A stretch of DNA of 64,000 bases, from contig MU130542.1 of NCBI GenBank assembly GCA_015039465.1, positions 375,377-439,376 of the forward strand, given 5' to 3'. Below the pieces are notes generated by a model. It was given only the letters and a program-made list of their open reading frames with translations, was not told where the DNA came from and did not search any database. Both the position numbers and the translations under genes were made by a program. Numbering within the stretch: position 1 is the stretch's first letter; every line of letters begins with the position of its first letter. The DNA is from Phlegmacium glaucopus. Taxonomy: Eukaryota > Basidiomycota > Agaricomycetes > Agaricales > Cortinariaceae. Positions 1 to 11,403 of the stretch are shown piece after piece.

Positions 1-448
1 CGCTTTTTCAGTCCTTTACTGTCAACCCACTGTCAACTGCTATAGTCTTACTGAAGACTCTTCCTCATTCATCCTCATCCTCCTCACCTCTACTCTTGCT
101 CCCTACCTCTGTGTGATACAAGTCAAGGTTACACCTTCCCTAAACGAACAACAGGGAGGCTTTTGACTTAAAGACTAGTCCATTGCTCTCTGGTTGGTGT
201 TTTATAACAACACAAACAACGATTTATAACGCGCCAGGCATCGACGAAGCGGCTGCAAACTATCAGAACAAGGAATTACACATTTTCATTTATCTCTACG
301 ACTATGTCTACAGTAGTCGTTTGTATACATCAACAAATGGAAGGATATATCAATAAAGTCCAAGATATTGTGCTAGCGTTCGAGACCCCAATACACCTTC
401 TTTCAAATGGGACTCCCGGATATGCATATGAACACAATCAAAATCATG

Positions 449-2955
449 CTAATCTTCATCCACATCTGGCATTTCTCCATGATATATCAAGAATTGCAAA
501 TTGAGCGAAAGAACTTGGGAAGGGACCTTGGAGGTACTGTCACTACGTGAGGAAGAGCTGCTGCCTCCTGGAGTTTGAGGATCGCCATGCCGAGACCTGC
601 TGGAGGAACTAGGAGTGGGAGTGGGAGAAACCCGGGAGCTCATGTAGGTGTTCATAGTGAAAAAGACAGAAACCAATGAATTTGGGGAGAGATCCGCTAA
701 CTTTGGATCGCCCGCCTTCTTGTAACGAGGGAGAGAAGGCAGGGCCACGAAATCGGCCTTTGTGAACATAAAGGGCTTCAACTGCGCATCGTATATAGGG
801 ACTGTTGTTGGTTTCGAGGCAAGTAAGTATAAAGAAGCATTATGACATTTGAAAATACGAACTATCTTGATCATAATCGATGAAAGGAGGGAAATTTTTT
901 TCATACCAGAGGGTAGCGGGAGGTGCAGCTGCAGATGATCCAAAGGCTTTCATGTTCCGCTTGCGACCCTTTGAGATGACCGGGGGCTGTGAGGAACCAT
1001 CTACCAGAGATTAAATGAATAGGCAGCAGCAAAGAAAAATAAAAAGAAATAACTAACAGGACGACATAAGGCCCTCACGTCTGCTTGTAAATGTCAAAAG
1101 GCAACCGCAGTCAAAGGGGCCATAAAGAATGGACGTCGAGTACTTCTTCCATAAAAAGTGTTGAAAGTTGTGATAAGCAGGGATGGATGGGATGATGGTG
1201 AGCGCGCGAATCCTGTTAGCGCCGGCAGTCATGGGATGAATGATGTTGCAAGAATTAACAGCACCAATCATTACACAAACTGCGTTCTCCTTGGAACCAG
1301 GCCATGTGATATTCTTGTAATCGCTGATGGCCAAGCCATCGGGAGAAAATTTAGAGGGGTTGACGAAAGGATACAGGGAGTCGAACTGGACAGAGGCCAT
1401 GAGGGACCTAAAGTAATAAACATGAATTGAAAGCAGACAAGAAATGAACAAAAAAAAAACATACCCAAGAACGGGCTCTTCAAACATAGACTGGAAGGCA
1501 TGCGGCTGAAGAAATATCGGCTTGTCAGTGTCAGGATCACGCAGATCGCTAGGTGCATAGGCAGGACCCCTAGTAGAGTCGTTAGGGCAGATGGTACAGA
1601 TGCAATCACTGTGCAAGAAACGACTCAGATGATTAATAGTGAATACAAAACGCAACTTGCCTGGGATACGCGGCACTGACATGCTGATTTTCTTCTCCCG
1701 GAATCAGGTGACCCTCAGCCTCCTCAACTGTCTCTTGATCCTTTGCCTTGACGATACAAGTTGGAGAATTTTGCGGGGTGCTGCCAGAAGACAAAAGATT
1801 AGTAGAGTGAGCAATCAACACAAAATTACGAGGGAAATTAAAGCCAGACTTACCGAGGCATTGCTTCATATTTTGCAGAAGAACCTTGCATTTTTTGTTT
1901 TGGCTTGGGAGTTTCAACAAGGTGTTCATCAGCGTCACCTTCATCACTGGAGATATCGATTGGAGTTGCTAATCGGGGTTGATTCGAGTTCTTGCCTTTT
2001 GGCTGGGCCACTGGGGTCGGAGAGGAGTGGATATCGATATCGGAGTCATATTCGAGCTTTACAGCAGGTAGGTTTGTACTCTTCTTAGTCAAGCGGCTGG
2101 AAAAGAGAGATGACTCCGATAAGTAACATCGTAGAAGATGGAAAAATAAGACAATGCACGTCACAGATTTTTTCACAGGGGACGGTATGATGATGTCGAC
2201 ATCCGACAATGGTTCCTCCTGCGACCTACTCTCCTTCTTCTCACGACGGGCGGAAGAGGTGCCGGCCATGTATAGAGTCTTCTGCGATGGCTTACGGCTA
2301 AACAGACCATCAATAGGAGATCTGTCAATGAAATATAGATAAGAACAAACTTACAGATGTTTCGTCTCTTGGACAGGAGTTGCTACTTTAGAGATGGGCG
2401 GTGCCAGCAACAGGATCATCATCAATCCTATATAAAACCAAACCAAATGCTTCAGATTAGCAGACTGTGCAGAGGTGAAGAAATACACTAACGATCCAAA
2501 GCTCAACTTGCGTCTGAGGGGTTGTGTTGCTTTTGCTCTGAACCATTGTTAGGGGCTCCAGCTGAGGTAGGGGTAAATTGGGTGAGACGTACGTGATGGT
2601 CACAGGGGACTGAGACTGATAATCAGGGCTACCTGGGACAGACTTTTTCTGCCTCTTGGTCAGTGAAGACTGTACAATTTCGCTGAGGTGCAAGATTAGA
2701 ATGACACAGAACGGAAATAATAATATATACAAACACTGAAACAGAAACAGAACACTTTCGGCCACTGAATGAAAGCAGGGTCAATTCAACAGCAGGAAAG
2801 ATTGAAAACATCTCAACGAACCTGGAATCCTCCTCAGACATGTAAGTGGAAGAGACGGAGGGCCTAATTATGGAGTAAATGACCAAGAATATAAGCAAAT
2901 AATTTCAAAGAACACGCACAAACGCTTGGACTTTGACTTGCGAATGAGAGGCATA
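449..2955 (-). CDS. Spliced hypothetical protein, basidiomycete-type
   Basis: I do not recognise a named family. On the minus strand a chain of exons runs from an ATG at 2955 (MPLIRKSKSKRL, joined across an intron to PSVSSTYMSEEDS) down to a TAG at 449. In order it shows a basic N-terminus, a Ser/Pro-rich middle with acidic patches (DVDIIIPSPVKK; DISSDEGDADEH), then a more globular half with a small Cys motif (SDCICTICPND), FLQPHAFQSMFEEPVLG and YKNITWPGSKENAVCVMIG, and a Ser-rich tail ending MPDVDED. At least one intron near 1665 appears to use a GC-AG donor. Exon order is well supported by matching phases, but not every boundary is certain. The disordered, acidic first half would suit a nuclear protein; that is inference only. 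Confidence 0.6.
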
Positions 2956-2999
2956 TGTAGAACGAGATTCAATTGGTAAGTAGTGGGAGCACCATAGGG

Positions 3000-3780
3000 C
3001 TCTTATATAAGTTATAACCAGAAAGTGTAAGTACTATTTTGATCAATTTGGCCATCACGTGTCACACCAGATTTAATTTATTCTCAATTTAACTGAAATT
3101 TTCATCAATATTATCAGAAACATCGAACAGAAAGAAAAGAAGGAAGAATCGAGTCTAAAGAAGAAAAGAATGAGCTATGGCCTAGACCACGTCAACAAAA
3201 AAAAAGCGGATACCATCGTTGAAAGGGATGGTCAACCCCTTTCTCGTCTGAAGGAGTCCTCGTTACATGGGCTTCACAAGGTGACGTCAAATGAGCTGTT
3301 GTAAAAATGTCAATCAAATGAGAAGTCAGGGCAGTTACGTCCAATAACATGACGCACAAAGATCAAGAGTTGGGCAACACCCTGTGAGCATGATTAAACA
3401 AATAGATTTTAGCAGGATGCGAAGCATACAGACAGAAACCAGATGTCAGATAAGTTGCTAATGTGGATACTCGTGCTGAGAAGAACAAGGGGTACAGATA
3501 AGTTGCGAATGTGGATACTCATGCTGAGAAGAACTTGAGAAGAACAAGGGTACAGATAAGTTGCGAAACAGCTCAAAGCCAGAAATCTATCAGAACGAGA
3601 TGATAGATTAGATCAGGAGTTCAAGTCAGAAAAAAGTTCATACCCATTGCCTTATACCAATAGGATACTGTTGAGAGTATTTACATCTCCTTCCCTCCCC
3701 TCTTTTTTTTTTTTTTCAAGTGTTCCGCCCCTACACCACCACCACCAAGTAGAAGTAGAAGGCCTATATCGCAATCCGCC
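3000..3780. other. Intergenic, low content apart from a tandem repeat
   Basis: I see no gene here. There is a poly-T run near 3705-3720, and the tandem repeat at 3447-3570 is described separately. Confidence 0.5.
3447..3570. repeat. Short tandem repeat, about 2.3 copies
   Basis: The phrase CAGATAAGTTGCGAATGTGG with the following GATACTCATGCTGAGAAGAAC occurs twice with small changes. A third partial unit starts at about 3553 and is broken after AAGTTGCGAA. The units are intergenic. Confidence 0.75.
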
Positions 3781-4992
3781 ATGATATCAACGTATGATAG
3801 AAAAGGTGCCGGTAAGATTGTTGTACTAAAGTGATAAGCGACAGTGACATCATCAATCAAATAGTCGAAGCACTCAAAGGAATTTGCAGCGAACGACTAG
3901 CAAACACGCATAGCAATCTTCAGCTGAGTAAAATGTTTGAGGTATGAACTCACATACCTAAACAGATGCGCATTCATGGTGCATACAGGGGAACACTTCA
4001 TATGCGGCTGAGCAATACGGGTTAATCTGGCGCCTTATACACCGACCAGGCGAGGATACTGCAGAATGGCAGGAAGTTGTCATATCGTTCCAGGGCATCC
4101 TCTGCAAGCAGGACATGGCACCCTTCAACGAGAAGAACATGTAAGCATGATATTGAACATCAACACAGAAAATCACCTGATTTACTTAATGTACTTGACC
4201 AATAGACCTACTAATAAGGTGAAGTACCTCCATCAAAGTGCAACACTCACCGCATTCGGCAACTCGGTCTTCGACGGGCTTCTCACAAACATCGCCAAAA
4301 TACATGCGATATTCAGGAGAGCTATGGGTGATCGTCTCACAGAGGGGATTGTAAACTCAACATACGAAGAATTTCCCGCCATCGATGCAGCGAATCGTTA
4401 TTTTACCCCCAAAGGGATTGCAGCGCCCAATGAAATACGACCTCTGACTGCCGACGTGGACCCTCTTGGCTCTTTATCAAAAGCGGCGGGCTCAACATAC
4501 GTACACACCGAAGATAACAAAGTGTACTATTTCGAGAAGACTGGCAAAAATTCTACATATGTAATCTCAAAAATGGTCGTAACCATCATTGTTGACACCC
4601 TATCCAGCCTGAGCTTTCGAGAAATCGGACCACAATTTATTCAAATCGGCGATATCGTTGAGGTTCAAGTTTCGTTCATTGGCGTACCTTTGCGAGACAA
4701 CAAATGGAAAATAAGCACGGTACTGAGGAGTATTAGTTTATTTGATGGACAATTCACTCAGGTCAGTCATCATGTATTAATTAGGGTCATAACTAACAGA
4801 AACACGATTCAGGACGCATTCGTGAAAAACTTAACCCAGAACACAGGGGCGGCTGAAAAGGTAAAAAATGTATTGAAGAGAAAGGTTGGTTATACAGAAG
4901 AGGAGGTGTCAATGACGCGCGCTAAGCTGACCAAAATGGACATAGATAAGGAGATGGACTGCGAGGAGAGCAATAGTGTCGAAAAAGCATGA
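3781..4992 (+). CDS. Spliced hypothetical protein
   Basis: Family not recognised. The main exon has a clean frame from NKVKYLHQSATLTAFGNSVF through YTPK-like, charged and beta-rich segments (SKMVVTIIVDTLSSLSFREI; IQIGDIVEVQVSFIGVP) to a C-terminus rich in Glu/Lys, with a TGA at 4990-4992. Upstream, 3990-4140 reads HSWCIQGNTSYAAEQYGLIW and then EVVISFQGILCKQDMAPFNE, and joins through an intron of about 65 nt ending TTGACCAATAG. A second intron (GTCAGT...ATTCAG) lies near 4761-4811. The ATG at 3781 (MISTYDRKGA) is my preferred start but the first two junctions are uncertain. No membrane segment or catalytic motif is visible. Confidence 0.6.
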
Positions 4993-5177
4993 GTTATCCA
5001 TACGGTACTAGGTAGCATAGTGCTCGACAATGGTACAGAATGTTTCAACTTTCAAAGACCTTGCAAAAGACCTCAATTGCACCGATTGAGAGAAAATATA
5101 CGAAATATATTGAAAGAGAAATTATTTATAGCTCTATAATACATGTTTTATATTGAATAATACTACAGAAGATTTTG

Positions 5178-5340
5178 ATAGCGCCTTTGTGAGCGTTGAG
5201 TTTCTTAAAAGGGAGCAGTGACTTGTACAGTGTTGTCGCGCGGCAAAACATTCACGTCTTCGTGAGTGTTGAGTTTCTTAAAGACGCCAGGGACTGAGAG
5301 AGAAAACAGTGAGTAAATTGTTTTCACGCGGCAAACAAGG
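5178..5340. repeat. Imperfect tandem pair
   Basis: The phrase GTTGAGTTTCTTAAA, followed at a similar distance by a CGCGGCAAA box, occurs twice about 75-80 bp apart. It is non-coding; its function is unknown. Confidence 0.5.
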
Positions 5341-5399
5341 CCATCACCATCAACACGTGCAATCACGGAAGTTACCGGCAAGTCTTGCGTTACCTTTGA

Positions 5400-5700
5400 A
5401 AATTGAAAGCCGCATCCGCTTATAAGAACGAGCCCCTAAAGGGGACTCGTAATTTATTGTCGCAGGGAGTTCTTGTTGTAGGGGGGTTCTTGTTGTAGGG
5501 AGTTCTTGATGAAGAATGGCTTAATAGATCGCGAGAATGGCGGCGTCGAGGCATGTCGAACATGTACAATTCACTATGTCAATCTATTATCGTAATGAAT
5601 GTTATTTTTGTTATGATTGACATACCCTAAGTAAGTATAACGACTGTGTGAATTCGAAGTCAGATTCATGAGTGGATGAGCAATTCAAAATACACAGTTC
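5400..5700 (+). repeat. Promoter-region repeat, copy lacking its gene
   Basis: This stretch carries GGGAGTTCTTGTTGTAGG twice, then GATGAAGAATGGCTTAATAG and GTCAATCTATTATCGTAATG. It is nearly identical, in the same orientation, to 10330-10590, which lies directly upstream of the 1002-residue gene on the minus strand. Its reverse complement occurs at about 54780-55050 ahead of the paralog. Here no gene follows, so it looks like a relic of a third copy or of a tandem duplication. Confidence 0.75.
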
Positions 5701-5924
5701 TCTGTCGTCTGTTCTTTTCCCTGTCCCACACGTTTCAAATTGGATCCTGTGTGTCACATTTGTCAACGCAAAAAGCTTCTGATCGACGATTACTCAAACA
5801 ATCCGTGTCCTATCTGATGATCTTCCATTGCGAAACGTCCGCCATTATGCTGTGATCTCATCTTTTTGCGGTCTTTTGCTTGAACCGTGTTGAACTGCGA
5901 CTTCAGACGACATCCAGACGACTA

Positions 5925-6932
5925 AAGTCCTATTGCGGACGACGACGACCACCAGGAAAGAATCCAAGACCGCCGATAAGGTTATCATACCGAACGATTC
6001 TTGGGAATTATTTGATGATCATGTAAAAGTCAAGTACATCACACTAGCCGGACGCAATGCCAATGTGGCGTTCAATGATAATGTGGCGCCCAATTTCACT
6101 CCGCCATACTTCTGGATGTTTACCATGGTCTGTAGCTTGACGCGGTCTATCAGAAGTATTTGAAGACCGTCTAATCTTGTGGACAGGTTGAGCTCCATTT
6201 TATCGGACTTGATTTCGAAAAGGTCTGTTTTAATTCCTCCCCTCCTTTCTTACTCATAGTTTATTCTTTCTCTTTCCTTCTCTCAGACTCGCAGGAATTC
6301 AAGACGAACTGGAAAAATATATAATCTGAGCCCGTGACATCCTCAACGGTTCACCCAAACCACCCTCCGACGATCCGTGTGGTGAAATCGCTTCCCTCCT
6401 TCATACGTTCACGAGCATGAAATTCGGGAGGTCCCAGATGAAGATGGGTTCATTCAAGCTATTCGTCTCGCTCAAGAAAAATTCCTCACAGCAATCCGTA
6501 TGATTGCACCGAATTCTCTGAGCAGAAGTTCAAAGGGACAAGGCATCTTAGTCGGGCTCAGGTTTTGTACAGCGAGGGTGAGGAATGGGACAAGGGTAGC
6601 GAGAGTGAAACTGAACCGTGTTCTGACCTAGCGCCTTCCAATTCTGCGAGGAGGCGAGAAGGTATCTTATCCAAAGCAATTTATATCGATGAAGTGGAGA
6701 GGGCGCATCAGTAAGTATTTGGTTCCGTTTATCAATTTTGATGATAGTTCTTAATGACTCTCTTTTTACAGAGTTCCTACTCGTGAACTGCGTGGCAACC
6801 ATACGTTCGTCGTACAAAAAACTTTCATCTGCTGCGATAACTCTCGATCCGCCCTATCCCAAAGCCATCCCACAAGTATCCCCTCACGTCCGGCACAACA
6901 CAAACTTACTTTACTGCCCCTCGCGTCTTTAA
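5925..6932 (+). pseudogene. Partial or chimeric hypothetical gene
   Basis: A frame starting around the Thr-run at 5936 reads VIIPNDSWELFDDHVKVKY and then LAGRNANVAFNDN, after which it runs into NFTPPYFWM. That phrase matches the 12683 region (INFTAPYFWM) of a different gene, so the junction near 6090 looks chimeric. Further on, 6415-6510 reads EIREVPDEDGFIQAIRLAQE, and 6520-6710 reads HLSRAQVLYSEGEEWDKGSE. This joins across a good intron (GTAAGT at about 6711 to TTACAG) to VPTRELRGNHTFVVQKTF, ending with TAA at 6932. The pieces are coding-like but I could not join them all in one frame. A degenerate copy of the first part lies at 11033-11403. Confidence 0.4.
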
Positions 6933-6956
6933 GTTAAATTGAAATTCTATTCCGAG

Positions 6957-9900
6957 TCCTCCATCGTCCCTCCTCTCTCCATGCTATCCATCCATGTGCT
7001 AGATAACAAATTTTTACAATACATCGCCATGCTCGAGAATTGATATCATCTCATTTGAGCTAGACAAGACTAGAGTCGGAAGCCCTTGCATCTCGTCCTT
7101 AAAAGAACAAGGGAGAATACTACAGAAGTTTCAAGCGTTTGTACACCAATCATTCAAATAGCCTAAGTGTTATAATTCATACTTCGAGAGGTGTCATAAA
7201 AACAAGTAAAACATGAAATTCATTCTAATAAATATGCATTTAATCCAATGTAGCTAGAAAACTCGAACGGGTGGAAAAAATGTACCGATAAAGAAGTAGA
7301 ATGTGGACTATTCCTCGGATCCTCCAGACTCTGGATCCATTTCGGAATATAATGGCATACCATAGCGTTCTCCAGCTTCATCAAGTAATTCTATGTCATG
7401 TAAAAAATGTTTGTGTTTGTGGTCCTCGACTGTTCCTATAAACTTGATAACAATGTCATTCCGGATCCCTGGCTCAAACGAAAGGTGATCAGATTCAGAA
7501 GGACCGGGAATTGGATATAGGGTTATATCATCAATCGTGAGTGACGACTCAGGTGAGGGGTTAAGTTGAATCATGGTTGATCCTAGAGTGATTGCGAGAG
7601 GCCCATCTTCTTTGCCGGAATGTTTGAGTCTCAGTTTAAGTCTGTGGCCCGATGTTGGAGCGACGAATGAGATTAAAACGCTTGCATCATTCCCAAGTCT
7701 ATATGGATCAGAGAGCATGTCAAAGTAGGCAGCGTCCACGAAAATGTATGTGAAAGAGTTCAACTTGGGTCGAATTTCTTTCGCGAATGTGATTAAATCA
7801 TTGTTGGTAGATTTGATAAATAGGGGATCACGGTGGATGGCGGGTAGTCCATACCGACCCCGAGATATCGAGGTCACCCATGGTAAATCACACATTGTAG
7901 CCTGAATCCAGGAATCGGAATCAGGATGACTGAAAGTGAGGAGGAGGACGTTTTTGTTTCCTTTCAGAGCATGCGAGTAGACTTCAGATGGTGCACTAGT
8001 AGCAGATATATTGAAATGGAGCCACTTCGACCGAGAGTACCTGCATTCGAAAAGAACATCGTCATCCCAAAACTGATCGAACCGTCCCAATTCAAATCCA
8101 CGTTCCAAACGGAAATCGATATCCTCAATCTCCTTTTCCATTCGTAGACGGATCTTATGATCGTTGATATTCTCGATCTCTCTCCTCAGTGCAGTAGCTG
8201 ATAGCGATGTTGGATGTTGTTTATCAACCCCTTCAAAAAATTGGCTGATGTATGATGCCCACTCTCTATGAATCCTTTGACCCCTAGCCTTCCAATGATT
8301 GTCTTTGTCGAGGTTGGCCAACCTTTTCTCAGCTGCGCGCATCTGGGGATTGAGTCTTTTCCAGCAATTGGCCCTCCACTCCTTCGTCAATCTTTCTTTC
8401 TCTTCCACTCGATCATTGCCAATCTGGTCCAGAACATTTTTGAACTTGTTCCAGAAAAGCTGCTCCCATTCTTCCACTTCGTATACCAGCAACAGCTCCA
8501 TGAAGTACTGTTCCTGAAACAGCAACGTCTCCATGTCCAACTTTGGAAATTCTCGCTTCATTTCCACTGCTTGCTTGTCAACTCGATATTCCACTCCAAC
8601 TTCGCCTTCGAACATCTCCTTAATCTCTTTGGTTATCATTTCCATTCTCCGCGCAATCCACTTGACACGTTTCTCATCCAGCAACCGTCGCTCTCTTTCA
8701 ATTGACGGGTGCATGAAATAATCACATATAACCGAAGATTCTTCGTTTTGCTCCTCCTCTTTCCCCTTCTCAACAGTCGTTTTCCAATCATCTCCGTTTT
8801 CTTTCTCCCTTAACCTCTGGGGCGCACTCATAGTATCCTCCACTTTCATTGTCCAGCTGTTCTCTAAAGTATATGCTTTGCTTGCGTCGGCAGCTCCTAG
8901 TCGATACTGGATGTGCTCTAAGATCGACCGATGATGTTTTCGAAGTGAATCCACGTTATTTCTATCGCTGGATACTGGGTCGCCTTTGGGATCAATTCTG
9001 GCGTCAATTTCGACTTCAAGTAGAAAGTGTCCGACATCAACGAGGGGCGCATTTGAATTTGTTGAGTAGAAAGTGTCAATTTCGTTATCTCGGGTGTAAA
9101 CTCGTGTCGTACGCTCCTTGTGATCGAAAACTGTGATGTATAGGATCCATTCTCCGAGTTTGTGCGTCTCCGCATTCTCAGGTCCATTGTCCCCATTCCC
9201 GCGCCAACCCTCCCAATCTTCAAGTACAATCTCTTTGCGTTTCCGAGTCAAAGTGTAATACAGAGAAAGGTCGGGGATAGTGAATGGCTCAATGAGCCCA
9301 GCGAACGACGTGATCATCTTCAGGAATTCTTGCGCTCGAGTGAGAGACAGCACTTTGTATTTTAAGATTTCTTTGTTGTCTTTGTTGCAAGTGGGAAGAG
9401 GTTCATGTTCGTCCAGTTCTAGAATAATCTCCAGTGGAGGCGTGCCACCTGTCGGATTCCAAGCCCAAATACCTAATCGAAATACAGAAAACGCAACTTC
9501 AAAGCAGAGCCAAGCAACAGGACTGGTTGTCGATATCGAATTCTGTACGATGCTAAAACATCCAACATATCCCACAAGAGATGCTAGGAGACCGAGAAGG
9601 AGCAGGCATAGCAACAGCCATGTGCGTGCATCTGTTTGATGTTTCTTCGTGTCGCGCTCGACGGCCGCCTCGATATCTATATTAGGAGGCTGGTCTCCAT
9701 TCTTGAGTTGAACAAGATATTGTTCGGAAAGAGTGGTTATTCGTCTTTGTATGAGCAGCTGTATGAGCGCGGCGGTGATGAAGCCTCCAATAACACGCAG
9801 AAACGGAAATACCAATCTCGCATCCGCAGATAAAATCAAATATGGAAGGCTACTCAAGAAAGAGAAAGACGCGATGGCGACCATCGTGCTGTAAATCCAA

Positions 9901-10870
9901 CCAACGGACTTGTGGGATACCCCAGTTATCCTGTTTTTGTCAATGTTGAGTTCCTTGATTAATTCGTCCATTCGAGCCTCGATGACGTAGCGCCCTTGGT
10001 TCCTCCCTTTACCAGTCTCAACCATAATCAAAGAAAGGTTCTCTCCCTTCGGCTCGAATCCCATATTGCTAAGTATCTTTGCCCCTTCAATACCCCGGAA
10101 CGAGATGCAAGCGATCAACGTCTTGTATCCCGCGCTGACTATCCCAAGACTTCCGAAGATCGACATTGGCGCTACTGCTGCGCGATGCAATCCTCGTGAG
10201 AGTGCTGAGCTGACTTGGACTTCGCATTGCTCTGTACCAAGCAGCGGAAGAAGGGCTGAAATATTTTGTATTCCGCCTGCAAGAAATGAACCTAATCCTG
10301 GATCACTGGATGACATGGCCTCACGATGAAAATTTTATTGTCGTAGGGAGTTCTTGTTGTAGGAGGGTTCTTGTTGTAGGGAGTTCTTGATGAAGAATGG
10401 CTTAATAGATCACGAGAGTAGCGGCTTCGAAGCACGTCGAAAATGTACAATTCACGATGTCAATCTATTATCGTAATGAATTTTATTTTTGTTATGATTG
10501 ACATACCGTAGGTAAGTTGCCAGTCAATTATAATAACAACTGTGTGAATTGGAAGTCGGATTAGTGAGTGGATCAGCAATTCAAAATACACAGTTTAAAT
10601 TTGCTCAATTTTTTATCAACACATAGCTGGGACTGAGAATGATCTGTAAGGATCAGATAATACAGATATTGAGCGCTGAGCAGTGAATTTAGGGGCGGTG
10701 GGTGATGAAGAGATTGTAGCCGAAAGTCGCCTGCCTCCTACATATCTGCTGCTGAACGTGGGGTCGCAGTTCGGTTTCCACCCCATTTTTTTTAAGTTCA
10801 TACTTTCGATTTCTAGGAATCATCACGTTGATACCTGAGCTGGCCACTCTGTTCTATCAAAAAGGTAGAG
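6957..10870. repeat. Segmental duplication, copy A (inverted partner 54325-58430)
   Basis: The whole block around the 1002-residue gene, including about 350 bp of 3' flank and about 550 bp of 5' flank, matches 54325-58430 in opposite orientation. Flank matches seen by eye include TGAAATTCAT with GCATTTAATC beyond the stop codons, and the segment around 10745-10790 (ACCCCATTTTTTTT end, reverse complement at 54328-54410). The match fades near 6957 and near 10870. Confidence 0.85.
7308..10316 (-). CDS. Large uncharacterised multi-span membrane protein, paralog A
   Basis: Single-exon gene of 1002 codons with ATG at 10316 (MSSSDPGLGSFLAGGIQN). The family is unnamed as far as I can tell. The N-terminal third holds a conserved block (ISALLPLLGTEQCEVQVSSA) and about five hydrophobic segments, at residues of roughly 50-70, 145-165, 170-190, 230-255 and 265-285. 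The C-terminal two thirds are soluble, rich in Glu/Arg/Lys and helical, with long charged runs such as RRLLDEKRVKWIARRMEMIT, followed by a beta-rich tail. This suggests a membrane-anchored protein with a large cytosolic coiled region; that is inference. The paralog at 55058-58063 aligns over its full length with the same start. Both frames are intact, which argues that both are, or recently were, functional. Confidence 0.85.
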   Translation of the reverse strand: MSSSDPGLGSFLAGGIQNISALLPLLGTEQCEVQVSSALSRGLHRAAVAPMSIFGSLGIVSAGYKTLIACISFRGIEGAKILSNMGFEPKGENLSLIMVETGKGRNQGRYVIEARMDELIKELNIDKNRITGVSHKSVGWIYSTMVAIASFSFLSSLPYLILSADARLVFPFLRVIGGFITAALIQLLIQRRITTLSEQYLVQLKNGDQPPNIDIEAAVERDTKKHQTDARTWLLLCLLLLGLLASLVGYVGCFSIVQNSISTTSPVAWLCFEVAFSVFRLGIWAWNPTGGTPPLEIILELDEHEPLPTCNKDNKEILKYKVLSLTRAQEFLKMITSFAGLIEPFTIPDLSLYYTLTRKRKEIVLEDWEGWRGNGDNGPENAETHKLGEWILYITVFDHKERTTRVYTRDNEIDTFYSTNSNAPLVDVGHFLLEVEIDARIDPKGDPVSSDRNNVDSLRKHHRSILEHIQYRLGAADASKAYTLENSWTMKVEDTMSAPQRLREKENGDDWKTTVEKGKEEEQNEESSVICDYFMHPSIERERRLLDEKRVKWIARRMEMITKEIKEMFEGEVGVEYRVDKQAVEMKREFPKLDMETLLFQEQYFMELLLVYEVEEWEQLFWNKFKNVLDQIGNDRVEEKERLTKEWRANCWKRLNPQMRAAEKRLANLDKDNHWKARGQRIHREWASYISQFFEGVDKQHPTSLSATALRREIENINDHKIRLRMEKEIEDIDFRLERGFELGRFDQFWDDDVLFECRYSRSKWLHFNISATSAPSEVYSHALKGNKNVLLLTFSHPDSDSWIQATMCDLPWVTSISRGRYGLPAIHRDPLFIKSTNNDLITFAKEIRPKLNSFTYIFVDAAYFDMLSDPYRLGNDASVLISFVAPTSGHRLKLRLKHSGKEDGPLAITLGSTMIQLNPSPESSLTIDDITLYPIPGPSESDHLSFEPGIRNDIVIKFIGTVEDHKHKHFLHDIELLDEAGERYGMPLYSEMDPESGGSEE

Positions 10871-11032
10871 CGCCGTAGTGGAAGAATCTTGCGCTGAAGA
10901 GAGAGTTAACCAGATGATTAACGTTCTGAATGAGGCAGTGAGTTGACCTCGGTTTGAATCCCCGATAGTCATATGCCGTGCAACCCGTACTTACGCCTCT
11001 TCATCGCGCATCCGCATTATTTTAATGGCTCT

Positions 11033-11403
11033 CTGTCGTCTGTTCTTTTCCTTGTCCCACACGTTTAAAATTGGATCCTGTCACATTTGTCAACGCAAAA
11101 ACCTTCTGATCGACGATTACTCAAACAATCCGTGTGTCCATCATTATGCTGTGATCTCAGTTTTTTGTGGTCTTTTGTTTGAACCGTGTTAAACTGCGAC
11201 TTCAGACGACACCCAGACGACTAAAGTACTATTGCGGACGACGACGACGACCAGGAAAGAATCCAAGACCGCCGATAAGGTTATCATACCAAACGATTCT
11301 TGGGAATTATTTTGATGATCATGTAAAAGTCAAGTACACACTAGCCGGACGCAATGCCAATGTGGCGTTCAATGACAATGCGGCGTTCGACGACCCAGAG
11401 TAA
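11033..11403 (+). pseudogene. Degenerate copy of the 5700-6110 segment
   Basis: TCTGTCGTCTGTTCTTTTCC, the ACTCAAACAATCCGTG phrase and the coding-like segment FDDHVKVKYTLAGRNANVAF recur from 5699-6100. Small deletions break the frame after SYQTILGNYF. About 440 bp (10593-11032) separate this copy from the preceding promoter repeat, whereas in the 5.4-kb copy the two are contiguous. Confidence 0.7.

Noticed and set aside
304..504. Short plus-strand frame near the window start
   Set aside because: It overlaps the 3' end of the minus-strand gene and has no family features.
3447..3570. CRISPR-like repeats
   Set aside because: A simple tandem repeat in a eukaryotic intergenic region, with no spacers.
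10855..10965. tRNA-like boxes (GGTAGAGC and GGTTTGAATCC)
   Set aside because: Spacing of about 80 nt and no pairing acceptor stem; not a convincing tRNA even with an intron.
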